Shown: positions 42,992 to 52,017 of the stretch, in pieces
Layout of the letters: each line of letters opens with the position of its first letter
Position numbering within the stretch: position 1 is the first letter of the stretch
From: a virus
Length of the DNA: 64,000 nucleotides
Strand: one strand, 5' to 3'
IMG/VR virus record: IMGVR_UViG_3300025896_000030
Coordinates: 1 to 64,000 of that record
Made by a program: the position numbers and the translations under genes
Notes under the pieces: model-generated
Databases searched by the model: none
What the model saw: only the letters and a program-made list of their open reading frames with translations
What the model was told of the DNA's origin: nothing

Positions 42992-44175
42992 ATCACGTTT
43001 TTCGGAAGTCAAAAAACGGATCGAATCACAGACTGGAGGGCGTTGTCACGTCATCTAGGTCTCTGTTCATCGATTCGGGCGCGCATTCTCTGTATAACAG
43101 GGAGGTGGATACATACGAGAATGAACTTGTGACTTCCTACAGTCAGCGTTACGATTACTTCGATCTCAAGGACAAAAATTCTGACTTCCGAAAATACGTT
43201 CGCAGGTATGTGAAGTTCATCAAGGAGGAAACGTCTGACAAGATCGATTACTATGTTACTCTGGATGCGATTTACCATCCTGATAAGTCTTTGGAGATAT
43301 ACGACTTTCTAGTGAATGAATACGGGCTTTCCCCGGTGCCTGTTGTCCACTGCGAAACCCCTTTCAATTTCGTGGATGAATATATCGAACGGGGTTGCAC
43401 GTTTTTGGGTATTGGAGGTCTTGGGCAAGGAGTAAGTAAGAGCAGATTTTTTGAATGGGGAGACCAGCTGTTTAACTACATTTCTGCGGGAAAGGATCGC
43501 ACGCCTGTTATTAGGACTCATGGATTTGCTATGACCAGTTGGGAATTGCTGCTTAGATACCCCTGGTGGTCGGTTGACTCTGCCTCGTGGCTGAAAGCTG
43601 CTGCATTTGGACAGGTGTACGTTCCTAATTTCAGAGATGGTAAATTCGTGTTTGAGGAACGTAATAGGCCGTATACAATTACGGCCAGCGCACGAAGTCC
43701 AAATGCTAAGGAAAAGTGGCACATTTCCAATTTGGAAGGAGAAGTTAGAAAAATCGTGAGGGACTGGTTTGACTTCATCCGCATTGATATTGAGGGGAAT
43801 CATGGAATACTAAACAGCCTAGAGGCTCGCTCCCGAGCTAACCTGCTATTTTTTACTAGGATGGCGAGGGAGCTTGTGTTCCCTCGCTCCTGTTCCACAT
43901 TTAATATCAAAGGCGTGTTTAATGGTCCATGCGCTGATGGTCAGAAAATAAAAGCTCCCAAGAGTTACGACAATCCTTTCGTGGAGCCGCATAAATTGCA
44001 GATTTACTTTTCGGGTCTTTCAGGCGGTGGAATATACCCGGAGCACATGATCGCCGAGAAGTCGCCCGCCATTATGTTGTCCTTCGATAACTTACGGGAC
44101 CAGATGAAACGACCCTACGATAAAAGAGCATCGACCGCTTGGATCAGATTCAAAGCCCACAGAAACCAAAAATGA
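42988..44175 (+). CDS. dpdA: DpdA-like DNA guanine transglycosylase (TGT-related)
   Basis: 395 residues from GTG 42988 (GTGA overlap with FolE2). LFIDSGAHSLY (about 27-36) is like the TGT DSGGFQ site with D29 as likely catalytic Asp, then DYYVTLDAI, GLSPVPVVHCETPF, FLGIGGLGQGV, all in order for phage DpdA2-like enzymes with a TIM-barrel core. These swap guanine in DNA for a 7-deazaguanine base. It follows QueD-QueE-FolE2 in one operon, which supports the function strongly; subfamily is not settled. The end overlaps the clamp gene. Confidence 0.75.
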   Translation: MNHVFRKSKNGSNHRLEGVVTSSRSLFIDSGAHSLYNREVDTYENELVTSYSQRYDYFDLKDKNSDFRKYVRRYVKFIKEETSDKIDYYVTLDAIYHPDKSLEIYDFLVNEYGLSPVPVVHCETPFNFVDEYIERGCTFLGIGGLGQGVSKSRFFEWGDQLFNYISAGKDRTPVIRTHGFAMTSWELLLRYPWWSVDSASWLKAAAFGQVYVPNFRDGKFVFEERNRPYTITASARSPNAKEKWHISNLEGEVRKIVRDWFDFIRIDIEGNHGILNSLEARSRANLLFFTRMARELVFPRSCSTFNIKGVFNGPCADGQKIKAPKSYDNPFVEPHKLQIYFSGLSGGGIYPEHMIAEKSPAIMLSFDNLRDQMKRPYDKRASTAWIRFKAHRNQK

Positions 44176-45221
44176 GAACCATAAATCGCGCCGAACTTTT
44201 GTTGAAATTGGAGATGGTAGCAGCAGGACTTTCTTCTAAGGAAATCCTCGAACAGAGCGCCTGCTTTGTTTTCACGAAGGGTCGCGTATTGACCTTCAAC
44301 GGCCAAATCTCCTGCTCCGTCGCCTGTGATATTGGCTATGAAGGGGCGGTGCACTCGCAAGCTCTGCTTGGAATTCTGCGCAAGATTTCCGACGACACGC
44401 TTGAGGTGGAACACAGACAACAGAAAGGAGACCTGAAGTTCGTGGGAGAGTTCAAGTCCATGGGCATCACGGTGCAGAACACAATCAAGCTCCCACTCGA
44501 TGGCCTTACTCTGCCCAAGGAGAGTGATTGGAAAAAACTAGAGGACGGATTTACTGAGGCAGTCGAGATGTCGGTGATGTCTGCAAGCAAGGACGAGAGT
44601 CAATTCAACATCACGTGTGTCCACATTTCCCCTAAGTTCGTGGAGGGCTGTGACAACAAGCAATTCACTCGGTATTTTGTCGATACTCCCGTTGAGTCTA
44701 AAAAGGGTGTCCTTGTACGTTCCACGTCAATGCGACATGTACCTTTGCTTGAGATGGTCGAGATAGCGGAGACGCGATCTTGGATTCATTTCAGGAACGG
44801 CGCAGGTCTCGTGTTCTCCTGTATAAAATACGACGATTCCTACCCGAACTATGACGACCTATATAAATTCAAGGGAACAAAAGTAGAGCTGCCTCGATCC
44901 ATTGAAAGTGCCGCCGACAAGGCCAGCGTGTTCGCTGAGGCGAATACAGACAAGGAAAAATCTTCCGAGGCTGAATTGATCATCACCCTGACGGAAGGAA
45001 AAATGCGTGTGAGAGGAGAGGGAATGTCAGGGTGGTACCGACAAACGCTCGCCGTCGATTACACAGGTCCGGATATTCAGTTTCGCATTCCTCCCAAGTT
45101 GTTAATCGACATTTCCAAGCGGTTCATGCGGGGTGAACTGACGGAAGGCAAACTCAAGATCGAGGGAAAGAATTGGGTGTACGTGACGGCGTTGTCGGCG
45201 GGTAACTCTAGCGATGTCTAG
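44172..45221 (+). CDS. DNA sliding clamp (DnaN beta-like)
   Basis: 349 residues from ATG 44172 (ATGA overlap). The N-terminal block INRAELLLKLEMVAAGL and the three similar beta-rich domains with IPPKLLIDISKRF and GGxM-like ends fit the phage DnaN-like clamps, slightly shorter than bacterial (about 370). It encircles DNA and tethers the polymerase. With the clamp loader at 47945 it suggests an independent processivity system. Confidence 0.7.
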   Translation: MRTINRAELLLKLEMVAAGLSSKEILEQSACFVFTKGRVLTFNGQISCSVACDIGYEGAVHSQALLGILRKISDDTLEVEHRQQKGDLKFVGEFKSMGITVQNTIKLPLDGLTLPKESDWKKLEDGFTEAVEMSVMSASKDESQFNITCVHISPKFVEGCDNKQFTRYFVDTPVESKKGVLVRSTSMRHVPLLEMVEIAETRSWIHFRNGAGLVFSCIKYDDSYPNYDDLYKFKGTKVELPRSIESAADKASVFAEANTDKEKSSEAELIITLTEGKMRVRGEGMSGWYRQTLAVDYTGPDIQFRIPPKLLIDISKRFMRGELTEGKLKIEGKNWVYVTALSAGNSSDV

Positions 45222-46434
45222 GGGATTCTTCGCAGAATCGACGACAGCGAGCCGAGCGCCTACAAGCGTCATCCCGCAATGCGGCGTCTGTGGGCTCTCA
45301 GAGCTTTGCCTGTCTCCCAAGATGAGAGTGGGTGGCGAAGGGAGAAAGAAAATCTTGATCGTAGGGGAAGCCCCGGGCAGACAGGAGGACGAGAAAGGAA
45401 CTCAATTCGTTGGGGTGTCGGGGCAGAGACTCAAGGAAGCACTTGAGGAATGTGGCATCAGCATGCGCAGGGATTGCTGGACAACTAATGCCCTGATCTG
45501 TCGCCCACCGGGTAACAAGATCAAGGACAAAAACGCGATCGCCTACTGTCGTCCGAATCTGCTGCGTTCTATTCGGGAACTCAATCCTGTTATCACGATC
45601 CTTTTGGGAGGATTAGCTGTTCGGTCTCTCATCGTTGAAAGTTGGGGAAAGGAAGAAATCGGGGAGGTGAATCGATGGGTGGGTTGGAGGATCCCGTGCC
45701 AGAAATTCAACACGTGGATTTGTCCGACGTGGCATCCTAGTTACGTCATTCGCACAGAGGAGGAGACAAGGAAGCCCTTTAGTTTTTTCGACAAGCACAT
45801 CAAACGAGCTTTGGAATTCGATTCGCATCCCTGGCCAGACGGAGCACCTGATTGGAGTGGCAAGGTCAGGACGATTTTCGACACTCGCGAAGCTGCGCAG
45901 ATCGTAGATCAGTGGTGCGATCTGGGAGGAACTTTTGCCTTCGATTATGAAAACACCTGCCTCAAGCCTGAGTATGTAGGCGGTGAAATTGTCTGTGCTG
46001 CCTTGTGTCGTGAGGGGAAGGAGACGATCGCTTTCCCTTGGCATGGAGACGTTGTCGATGCGTGCCGAAGGATTCTCCGATCGAAAAAATGTGCGTTCAT
46101 TGCCTCCAACATGAAACACGAGGACAGGTGGACGAGATGGGCTTTTGGAAAGCCTGTGAGAAATTGGGCGTGGGATACGATGATTGCCGCGCATGCCCTC
46201 GATAATAGGGAAAAAATTACAGGGTTGAAGTTTCAGGCGTTCGTGAATTTTGGAATGCCTTCCTACAATGAACACATCGAGGAATTCCTGAAGACTACGG
46301 GAGACACGAAAATAAACCGTGTGAAGCAAATAGAGCTGTCCCAGCTGCTTAAATACTGCGGACTTGATGCCCTGCTGGAATATAAGCTCGCTGTCGTGCA
46401 GTGCCGCCAACTCGCTAGGATGAATTTGTCATGA
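45214..46434 (+). CDS. Family 4 uracil-DNA glycosylase fused to 3'-5' exonuclease
   Basis: 406 residues. Residues 1-210: UDG family 4 with C23-x2-C26, C96 and C112 as [4Fe-4S] ligands (96 to 112 is the normal 16), GEAPGRQEDEKGTQFVG (motif A, 51-67) and CPTWHPSYV (motif B). Residues 235-400: a DnaQ/PolA-type exonuclease, FAFDYENTCLKPEYVG (DxE) and, later, TMIAAHALDN and LKYCGLDAL. It overlaps the polymerase by ATGA. SPO1-type polymerases have UDG, exo and pol in one chain; here the chain is cut between exo and pol. Confidence 0.8.
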   Translation: MSRGFFAESTTASRAPTSVIPQCGVCGLSELCLSPKMRVGGEGRKKILIVGEAPGRQEDEKGTQFVGVSGQRLKEALEECGISMRRDCWTTNALICRPPGNKIKDKNAIAYCRPNLLRSIRELNPVITILLGGLAVRSLIVESWGKEEIGEVNRWVGWRIPCQKFNTWICPTWHPSYVIRTEEETRKPFSFFDKHIKRALEFDSHPWPDGAPDWSGKVRTIFDTREAAQIVDQWCDLGGTFAFDYENTCLKPEYVGGEIVCAALCREGKETIAFPWHGDVVDACRRILRSKKCAFIASNMKHEDRWTRWAFGKPVRNWAWDTMIAAHALDNREKITGLKFQAFVNFGMPSYNEHIEEFLKTTGDTKINRVKQIELSQLLKYCGLDALLEYKLAVVQCRQLARMNLS

Positions 46435-47942
46435 GCATTCGTCCTGACGTTCATTTCGGCTATAATCTCATTCATCAGGGCATCGCGACCTTGTCCCGAA
46501 TTGAGTCGAACGGTATTCGCGTGGATCGCAGGTACCTGATGAAAGCGATCTCCTCGACCGAAAAGGAGATCGCTGTGATCAAGTCGCGGATGAGAGACAC
46601 TCCTGTATGGGATCTATGGACGAAGCGTTACGGAGTGAAAGCCAACATCGACTCTGACGATCAGCTGGGGCATATTCTTTTCGACTCCAAGGAAAAGATG
46701 GGGTTGGGATACAAGTCTACAGAGAGGACTGCTTCGGGAAGATATAAGGCAGACGTTGCAGCCTTGGAAGGAATCGATCTCCCTTTCATCAAGGATTTGA
46801 TCAGGGTGGGAAAACTAGACAAAGCACTTTCCACGAATTTCAAGGGAATCCTGCGCGAACTAGACGGAGACAATTTCGTCCATCCTGTATTCAACCTTCA
46901 TATCGCCCGCACGTTCAGATCCTCGAGTGACAATCCTAATTTCCAGAACATTCCCGTCCGAGATGAAGACATCGCCAAGTTAGTGCGATCCTGCTACATC
47001 GCCCGAGACGGACACGTTTTGGTGGAGAATGATTTCAAGGGAATCGAGGTAGGTGTATCTGCTTGCTACAATCGAGATCCTGCGCTGATCGCCTATGTAA
47101 AGGACGCATCACTCGATATGCATCGGGACATTGCGATGGAGCTTTTCTTCCTGAGCAAGAAACAGATGTCCAAAGCGATTCGACATGTCGCCAAGAACAA
47201 ATTTGTATTTCCGCAGTTCTATGGATCGTGGTATATTGCTTGCGCGAAACAGATATGGGAAGAAATCGAAAAACGTGATTTGAAGCTCACTGACGGCACT
47301 CCGCTCAAAAAACACCTTTATTTGAATGGTATTAAGGGTCTAGGCGCCTGTGATGCGTCGATCAAACCCGAGCCGGGGACGTTTGAGAGACACGTGCAGG
47401 AAGTGGAGCGATCTTTTTGGGACGTTCGCTTCAAGGTCTATAAGCAGTGGAAGAATAAGTGGTGGGAGGAATATCAACGGCGAGGATTTTTCGACACCTA
47501 CACAGGATTCAGGATTTCAGGTCCGATGGACCGAAATCAAGTCATCAACTACCCTGTCCAAGGAAGCGCGTTCCACTGTCTGCTCTGGTCTCTTGTTCAA
47601 ATCCAGAAGGAACTTGATGATCGAGGAATGAGAACTGTTCTCGTAGGACAGATTCACGATTCGATCATTGCGGATGTCGCAATCGATGAAATTGACGATT
47701 ACCTGGCGATAGTAAAAGACGTGACCGAGGTCAGACTAAGGAAGCACTATAAATGGATCAACGTTCCTCTTTCCGTCGAATGTGAAATCTGCCCGATAGG
47801 AGGGACGTGGTTCAACAAACGGGAGGTTGTGATCAAGGATGATTCGTTTAATTGGAAATCCAAAGACGATAAACATAATTGGTCTGGCAGCGCCCGGGGT
47901 CTCATAAACTTTTGGCAAAAACTTGAAAAGGAAGCAGCGTAG
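46431..47942 (+). CDS. DNA polymerase, family A polymerase domain
   Basis: 503 residues. PolA motif A is VENDFKGIEVGV with the catalytic Asp; motif B is RHVAKNKFVFPQFYG; motif C is GQIHDSIIADV, where the usual HDE reads HDS. A TASGRYKADVAALEG-type O-helix-proximal block and RSSSDNPNFQNIP are also normal for PolA. It has no own exonuclease; the fused UDG-Exo protein upstream is likely to supply it. Ends with TAG three bases before the clamp loader start. Confidence 0.85.
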   Translation: MSIRPDVHFGYNLIHQGIATLSRIESNGIRVDRRYLMKAISSTEKEIAVIKSRMRDTPVWDLWTKRYGVKANIDSDDQLGHILFDSKEKMGLGYKSTERTASGRYKADVAALEGIDLPFIKDLIRVGKLDKALSTNFKGILRELDGDNFVHPVFNLHIARTFRSSSDNPNFQNIPVRDEDIAKLVRSCYIARDGHVLVENDFKGIEVGVSACYNRDPALIAYVKDASLDMHRDIAMELFFLSKKQMSKAIRHVAKNKFVFPQFYGSWYIACAKQIWEEIEKRDLKLTDGTPLKKHLYLNGIKGLGACDASIKPEPGTFERHVQEVERSFWDVRFKVYKQWKNKWWEEYQRRGFFDTYTGFRISGPMDRNQVINYPVQGSAFHCLLWSLVQIQKELDDRGMRTVLVGQIHDSIIADVAIDEIDDYLAIVKDVTEVRLRKHYKWINVPLSVECEICPIGGTWFNKREVVIKDDSFNWKSKDDKHNWSGSARGLINFWQKLEKEAA

Positions 47943-47944
47943 TC

Positions 47945-48883
47945 ATGAGTGAAGAAAACACAGTTCCAGAATTGTTCACCAAATATCGTCCCTATAAACT
48001 GAGTGAAGTTGTGGGACAAGAGGAAGCCGTCGCATCGCTCAAGGCGATGATCTCGAGGAATAAGGTCAAACATGCGCTGCTGTTTACGGGTCCTAGCGGG
48101 ACAGGCAAGACAACGTTGGCACGCATTCTAGCTCGGCGAATAGAATGCGGTGAACACGATCTGATGGAAGTCAATGCCGCTGACTTTCGAGGCATTGACA
48201 CAATTCGGGATATTCGCAGCAAGATGGGACTAGCTGCGATCTCAGGCAAGGTGCGCGTGTGCATCGTCGATGAGTGTCACCAGCTTTCCAAGGAGGCACA
48301 GAGTTCTCTCCTCAAGATGCTCGAGGAGCCGCCCAAGCATTTTTATTTCATGCTGGCGACGACTGACCCGCAAAAGCTGCTGCGCACGATCATCACAAGG
48401 TGCACGGAAATCAAGCTCAAGGCCGTGAGTCCTACCGCGATCAAGGCTCTCGTCGCCCGTGTAGCTGAGGCGGAAAAGATACCCTATTCACAGGAAGCTC
48501 TTGATAACATTCTGGAATTCTCTGACGGATCGGCTCGCAAAGCTCTCGTTTTTCTGTCGGCACTCGAAGGAATTCCAGAAGCAGATCAGGCGGATTATGT
48601 GCAGAAAACAGCGAGCCGCACAGCCTCTAATAAATTGGGCTCCTTGCTGCTGGCGCACAAGCCCGGGACGTGGAAACAGGTCGCTCAGATTCTAAGGGAG
48701 ATGGATGAGGAGCCTGAATCGATCAGGCAAATGCTTCTGGCGTATATGGGCGCCGTCATGCTCAACGCCGGACACAAAGGTCCAGGTCTTCGCGCCTTCG
48801 ATATTTCCGAAGCGTTCAAGGAACCTCTGCATTATGGAGGCAGAGGGCTGCTCATAGCCAACTGTTTTTTCCTCATGAAGTGA
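47945..48883 (+). CDS. Clamp loader ATPase (DnaX/RFC-like)
   Basis: 312 residues. FTKYRPYKLSEVVGQ, GPSGTGKT (49-56), CIVDECHQLSKEAQSSLLKMLEEPPKHFYFMLATTD and RCTEIKLK are the AAA+ loader motifs (Walker A/B, sensor 1, SRC-like arginine). It opens and loads the clamp at 44172. It is a minimal single-gene loader; no second subunit was seen in the window. Confidence 0.9.
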   Translation: MSEENTVPELFTKYRPYKLSEVVGQEEAVASLKAMISRNKVKHALLFTGPSGTGKTTLARILARRIECGEHDLMEVNAADFRGIDTIRDIRSKMGLAAISGKVRVCIVDECHQLSKEAQSSLLKMLEEPPKHFYFMLATTDPQKLLRTIITRCTEIKLKAVSPTAIKALVARVAEAEKIPYSQEALDNILEFSDGSARKALVFLSALEGIPEADQADYVQKTASRTASNKLGSLLLAHKPGTWKQVAQILREMDEEPESIRQMLLAYMGAVMLNAGHKGPGLRAFDISEAFKEPLHYGGRGLLIANCFFLMK

Positions 48884-48901
48884 CCAAACGATTAATTCAT
48901 C

Positions 48902-49414
48902 ATGTCCGCCAGAACTGATTTTCAGATTGACGATTTAAACCTCCGCGAGGAATGGCTCAGACAGGCTGACCTTTATTTCTCCTACGCTGAAAAAGCGGCG
49001 ACAGCAAGGAGCGCCTATGATGCAGCTGCGCAGGAGCTGAGTGTTGTGGAGGCGGATCTGTCGCTTGATATCCGCGCTAATCCTCGGCACTACGATCTGG
49101 ACGACAAGGTCACGGAAGCGGCTGTAAAGTCCACTCTCTTCCTGCAAAAAGGAGTGAGGCGCGCACAGAAAATTGTGCGCGAGGCAAAGCATGATCTCGA
49201 CATTGCACAGGCCGCGTGCACGGCGTTGGAACACAAGAAACGAGCCCTGACGATGCTTGTGGAGCTCAACACGGCGAAGTATTTTGCCGATCCCAAGATA
49301 ACTGCGTCCTCCGAAATGCGCGAAGCTGCGCAAGACGAGGAGAAGCGCAGGATTAGGAATAAGGGAAAGGTGTCGAGGTGGAGGGATGAGGACAGAGGTT
49401 CTGACGACGACTAA
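48902..49414 (+). CDS. Coiled-coil protein, possible recombination mediator
   Basis: 170 residues, nearly all helical (ADLYFSYAEKAATARSAYDAAAQEL, VRRAQKIVREAKHDLDIAQ). The pattern of Leu-rich helices beginning NLREEWLRQADLYF recalls UvsY-like/recombination-associated proteins that sit next to ssDNA-binding and RecA genes in phages. The end is acidic. Function not proven. Confidence 0.5.
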   Translation: MSARTDFQIDDLNLREEWLRQADLYFSYAEKAATARSAYDAAAQELSVVEADLSLDIRANPRHYDLDDKVTEAAVKSTLFLQKGVRRAQKIVREAKHDLDIAQAACTALEHKKRALTMLVELNTAKYFADPKITASSEMREAAQDEEKRRIRNKGKVSRWRDEDRGSDDD

Positions 49415-49467
49415 TTTATCCGGTGCGAAATTTCACCGGTAGAAAACACAAAACAACCCAAATAAAT

Positions 49468-50868
49468 ATGAGCCGCAGAGAATACCGTGAGGTTCGCTCC
49501 GCCCGTGAGCGTGCCGAGAAACACAAAGGTGGGTGGGAACCCACATACCTGAACCTTCCCAAGGGAGCGAAGCTCCTGAAGTTAGAGGGTCCTGTTATGT
49601 ACCTCGATGTGATCCCCTATCCTGCTGGAAAAGGAAATCCTTTCGCCGATGAGGGAAATCCTCATTACGAGCGCACCTTCTACATCCATAAGAAAGTAGG
49701 GGGTGGAGACGATTCGTACATTTGCCTCCGTCGCACTGCTCGCCAGCCCTGTCCTGTGTGTGAGTTCAACACTCGCCTTCAGAACAAAGGCGTCGTGGAC
49801 ATCGACGATCTGAAGGAACTTGCTCCCAAGGAGCGTCAGTTGTTCAACGTGATCAACACGAAGGACCGAGACGCGGGTATCCAGATTCTTGAAATCTCCT
49901 ACCATTTGTTTGGCAAACTTCTCGATGCTCGCACACGCACGTCCGACGCAGAGGATGCGGGATGGGACATGTTTCATAGCCTGACGGAGGGCTGCACGCT
50001 TCGCCTTGAGATTGCGGAGGAGAAGTATGGACAGGGTACATACAGCAATGTCACATCCATCGACTTCGTTCCTCGAAAGAAGCAATACGACACTTCCATC
50101 TACGAGGAAGCCTACTGCTTGGACGAGTGTCTGAAAATTCCTTCGTACAAGGAATTGGAAAAGATTGTGTTGGAGATTGACGAAGACGATCCGACGGGAA
50201 GCAAGGCTCGCGAATCTTCGCGCAGGAAAAAGGACGATGATGAGGATGATCGTCGATCCTCTAAGTCCAAGTCCAAATCGTCGGATGATGACGATGATGA
50301 TGGTATCAAGGCGAAGCCCAAGGCATCACGTTCCTCCAAGGACGACGATGACGACGACAAGCCGTCTAAAGAGGATGAGGATTGGGATCGTAAACCCAGC
50401 AAATCCTCCAAGGACGACGATGACGACGACACACCTCCAAAATCATCCAAGCGATCGAAGGACGATGACGATGATGAGGATGATCGTCGATCCTCTAAGT
50501 CCAAGTCCAAATCGTCGGACGATGACGACGATGAGGATGATCGTCGATCCTCTAAGTCCAAGTCCAAATCGTCGGATGATGACGACGATGAGGACGACAA
50601 GCCCAAGCGAAAGTCCTCCTTCCGCGACGATCCTGCGATGACGACGATTCCAAGTCTAGCAGAAAGGCGTCTAAGTCCAAATCGTCGGATGATGACGATG
50701 ATGAGGACGACAAGCCTGTGCGTCGTGCGAAACCATCCTCCAAGGACGACGATGACGACGACACACCTCCAAAATCATCCAAGCGATCGAAGGACGATGA
50801 CGATGATGAGGATGATCGTCCCAAGGGAAAACGCTCCCGGGACGACGATGACGATTGATGTGCAGTGA
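49468..50868 (+). CDS. ssDNA-binding protein with acidic repeat tail, frameshifted
   Basis: 466 residues as read from ATG 49468. The first 240 resemble the T4 gp32 group: zinc-ligand-like CLRRTARQPCPVC and an OB-like region with VIPYPAGKGNPF and LFGKLLDARTRT. After residue 250 the tail is Asp/Ser/Lys-rich (SSKSKSKSSDDDDD units). From about base 50634 the frame shifts: the native-like tail (DDDSKSS... to RSRDDDDD) continues in the -1 frame and ends at TGA 50856-50858. The frame read here instead gives a basic Arg/Thr/Met end. Acidic ends like DDDDD are normal for SSB protein docking. Confidence 0.75.
   Translation: MSRREYREVRSARERAEKHKGGWEPTYLNLPKGAKLLKLEGPVMYLDVIPYPAGKGNPFADEGNPHYERTFYIHKKVGGGDDSYICLRRTARQPCPVCEFNTRLQNKGVVDIDDLKELAPKERQLFNVINTKDRDAGIQILEISYHLFGKLLDARTRTSDAEDAGWDMFHSLTEGCTLRLEIAEEKYGQGTYSNVTSIDFVPRKKQYDTSIYEEAYCLDECLKIPSYKELEKIVLEIDEDDPTGSKARESSRRKKDDDEDDRRSSKSKSKSSDDDDDDGIKAKPKASRSSKDDDDDDKPSKEDEDWDRKPSKSSKDDDDDDTPPKSSKRSKDDDDDEDDRRSSKSKSKSSDDDDDEDDRRSSKSKSKSSDDDDDEDDKPKRKSSFRDDPAMTTIPSLAERRLSPNRRMMTMMRTTSLCVVRNHPPRTTMTTTHLQNHPSDRRTMTMMRMIVPRENAPGTTMTIDVQ
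50404..50488 (+). repeat. 85-bp direct repeat, copy 1, in SSB tail
   Basis: Identical to 50736-50820. Encodes SSKDDDDDDTPPKSSKRSKDDDDD in parts in the main frame. Shorter related units (SKSKSS plus D-run) are at 50242, 50476 and 50533. Confidence 0.9.
50736..50820 (+). repeat. 85-bp direct repeat, copy 2, in SSB tail
   Basis: Identical DNA to copy 1, but the same codons lie one frame earlier (-1) relative to the gene start. It is the direct proof of an indel between the copies. Confidence 0.9.
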
Positions 50869-50889
50869 CTGGGTTTAATTTGTGACCAA

Positions 50890-50928
50890 AGGAGGCCTAT
50901 GTGAAATCTCATAGACCTCCTACTTTTC
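50890..50928 (+). terminator. Rho-independent terminator before RecA gene
   Basis: 12-bp imperfect stem AGGAGGCCTATG / CATAGACCTCCT (one mismatch) with a short loop, then ACTTTTCT. It lies just ahead of the RecA start at 50935. Confidence 0.7.
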
Positions 50929-50934
50929 TCACTT

Positions 50935-52017
50935 ATGAGCAAGACCACCAAAGAGCTGAAGGAAGATTTGCTGACTCCCGTTGAGTCTGCCTCCCTCCCG
51001 ACAAAAGGGGCGCTGTCGTCAGGCTGTACGGTGCTTAATTTGGCGTGTACAGGGTCGCCTTTCAGCGCCTTTCGGCGAGGTGGTTATTACTTCATTGTGG
51101 GCGACAGCGCGGCAGGAAAGACAGTGTTAGGCGGCGCCGCTTTGGGAGAGGCTGCCATAAACAAGCGGTTCGATGACTACCGTCTTGTATTCGACAACAT
51201 CGAGGATGGTGCGTTCATGTTTGATAAATTTTACGGACCTAAGGTCACGGACAGAATAACAGCTCCTCGAGTCAAGGATGGTGTTGCGATCAACAGTGTT
51301 ACCGCCGAAGAATTTTACAGCCACGTCCATCGTAATTGCAGCGAGCAGCCCACCATTTACGTGGGAGACAGTGAGAACGCGCTGTCGAGCGAAGGCGAGA
51401 TGGATAAGCAAGAAAAGAAACGCGCTGCGATTGAGGAAGGAAAAGAAATATCGGGAATCATGACGGATCACAAAGCCAAGATCCACTCTCAGAATTTACG
51501 ACCAACTATCAAACTCCTGCGTGATACTATGTCCATTCTGGTGTTGCTGGGACAGACAAGAGACGTGATCGGAGCGATGCCCGGTCAGGACACCAAGACG
51601 TATTCGGGAGGTAAGGCGTTGCGATTCTACGCGCACCTTGAGATTTGGTTTTCGGTTGTGGAGCGAATCAGGAAGACTGTGAGAGGCAAGCCTCGTGAAG
51701 TGGGAATAATCACGGAGGCGTATGTGAAGAAAAACAGGTTCACGGGAAAGCGATCTCGTGTGCGCTTTCCCATTTACTACTCCTTCGGCATCGACGATCT
51801 AGGCGCCTGTGTGAATTATCTAGTGGATGAGAAACACTGGACGAAGTCGAACGGTGTGATCACCGCGAAGGAATTCGATTTCAAGGGTCCTGTGGAATCT
51901 CTCATCCAGCATATCGAGGAAAACAATTACGAGCGTGACCTCCGATCTCTTACAGGGGACGTCTGGAGGGAAATAGAAGAAGCCTGCGAAGTGAAGCGAA
52001 AGAATAAATACCAATGA
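50935..52017 (+). CDS. RecA/UvsX-like recombinase
   Basis: 360 residues. Walker A GDSAAGKT (56-63) within FIVGDSAAGKTVLGGAALGEA, a Walker B-like ILVLLGQTRDVIG, and a KALRFYAHLEIWF strand of the RecA core; the end is acidic/basic. It forms filaments on ssDNA for strand exchange. The gene comes right after the ssDNA-binding protein, an order common in large phages. Confidence 0.8.
   Translation: MSKTTKELKEDLLTPVESASLPTKGALSSGCTVLNLACTGSPFSAFRRGGYYFIVGDSAAGKTVLGGAALGEAAINKRFDDYRLVFDNIEDGAFMFDKFYGPKVTDRITAPRVKDGVAINSVTAEEFYSHVHRNCSEQPTIYVGDSENALSSEGEMDKQEKKRAAIEEGKEISGIMTDHKAKIHSQNLRPTIKLLRDTMSILVLLGQTRDVIGAMPGQDTKTYSGGKALRFYAHLEIWFSVVERIRKTVRGKPREVGIITEAYVKKNRFTGKRSRVRFPIYYSFGIDDLGACVNYLVDEKHWTKSNGVITAKEFDFKGPVESLIQHIEENNYERDLRSLTGDVWREIEEACEVKRKNKYQ

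Noticed and set aside
50112-50606. Minus-strand Ser/Asp-rich frame and plus-strand Arg/Met-rich frames in the SSB tail
   Set aside because: Products of the GAC/GAT/TCC repeats read in other frames.
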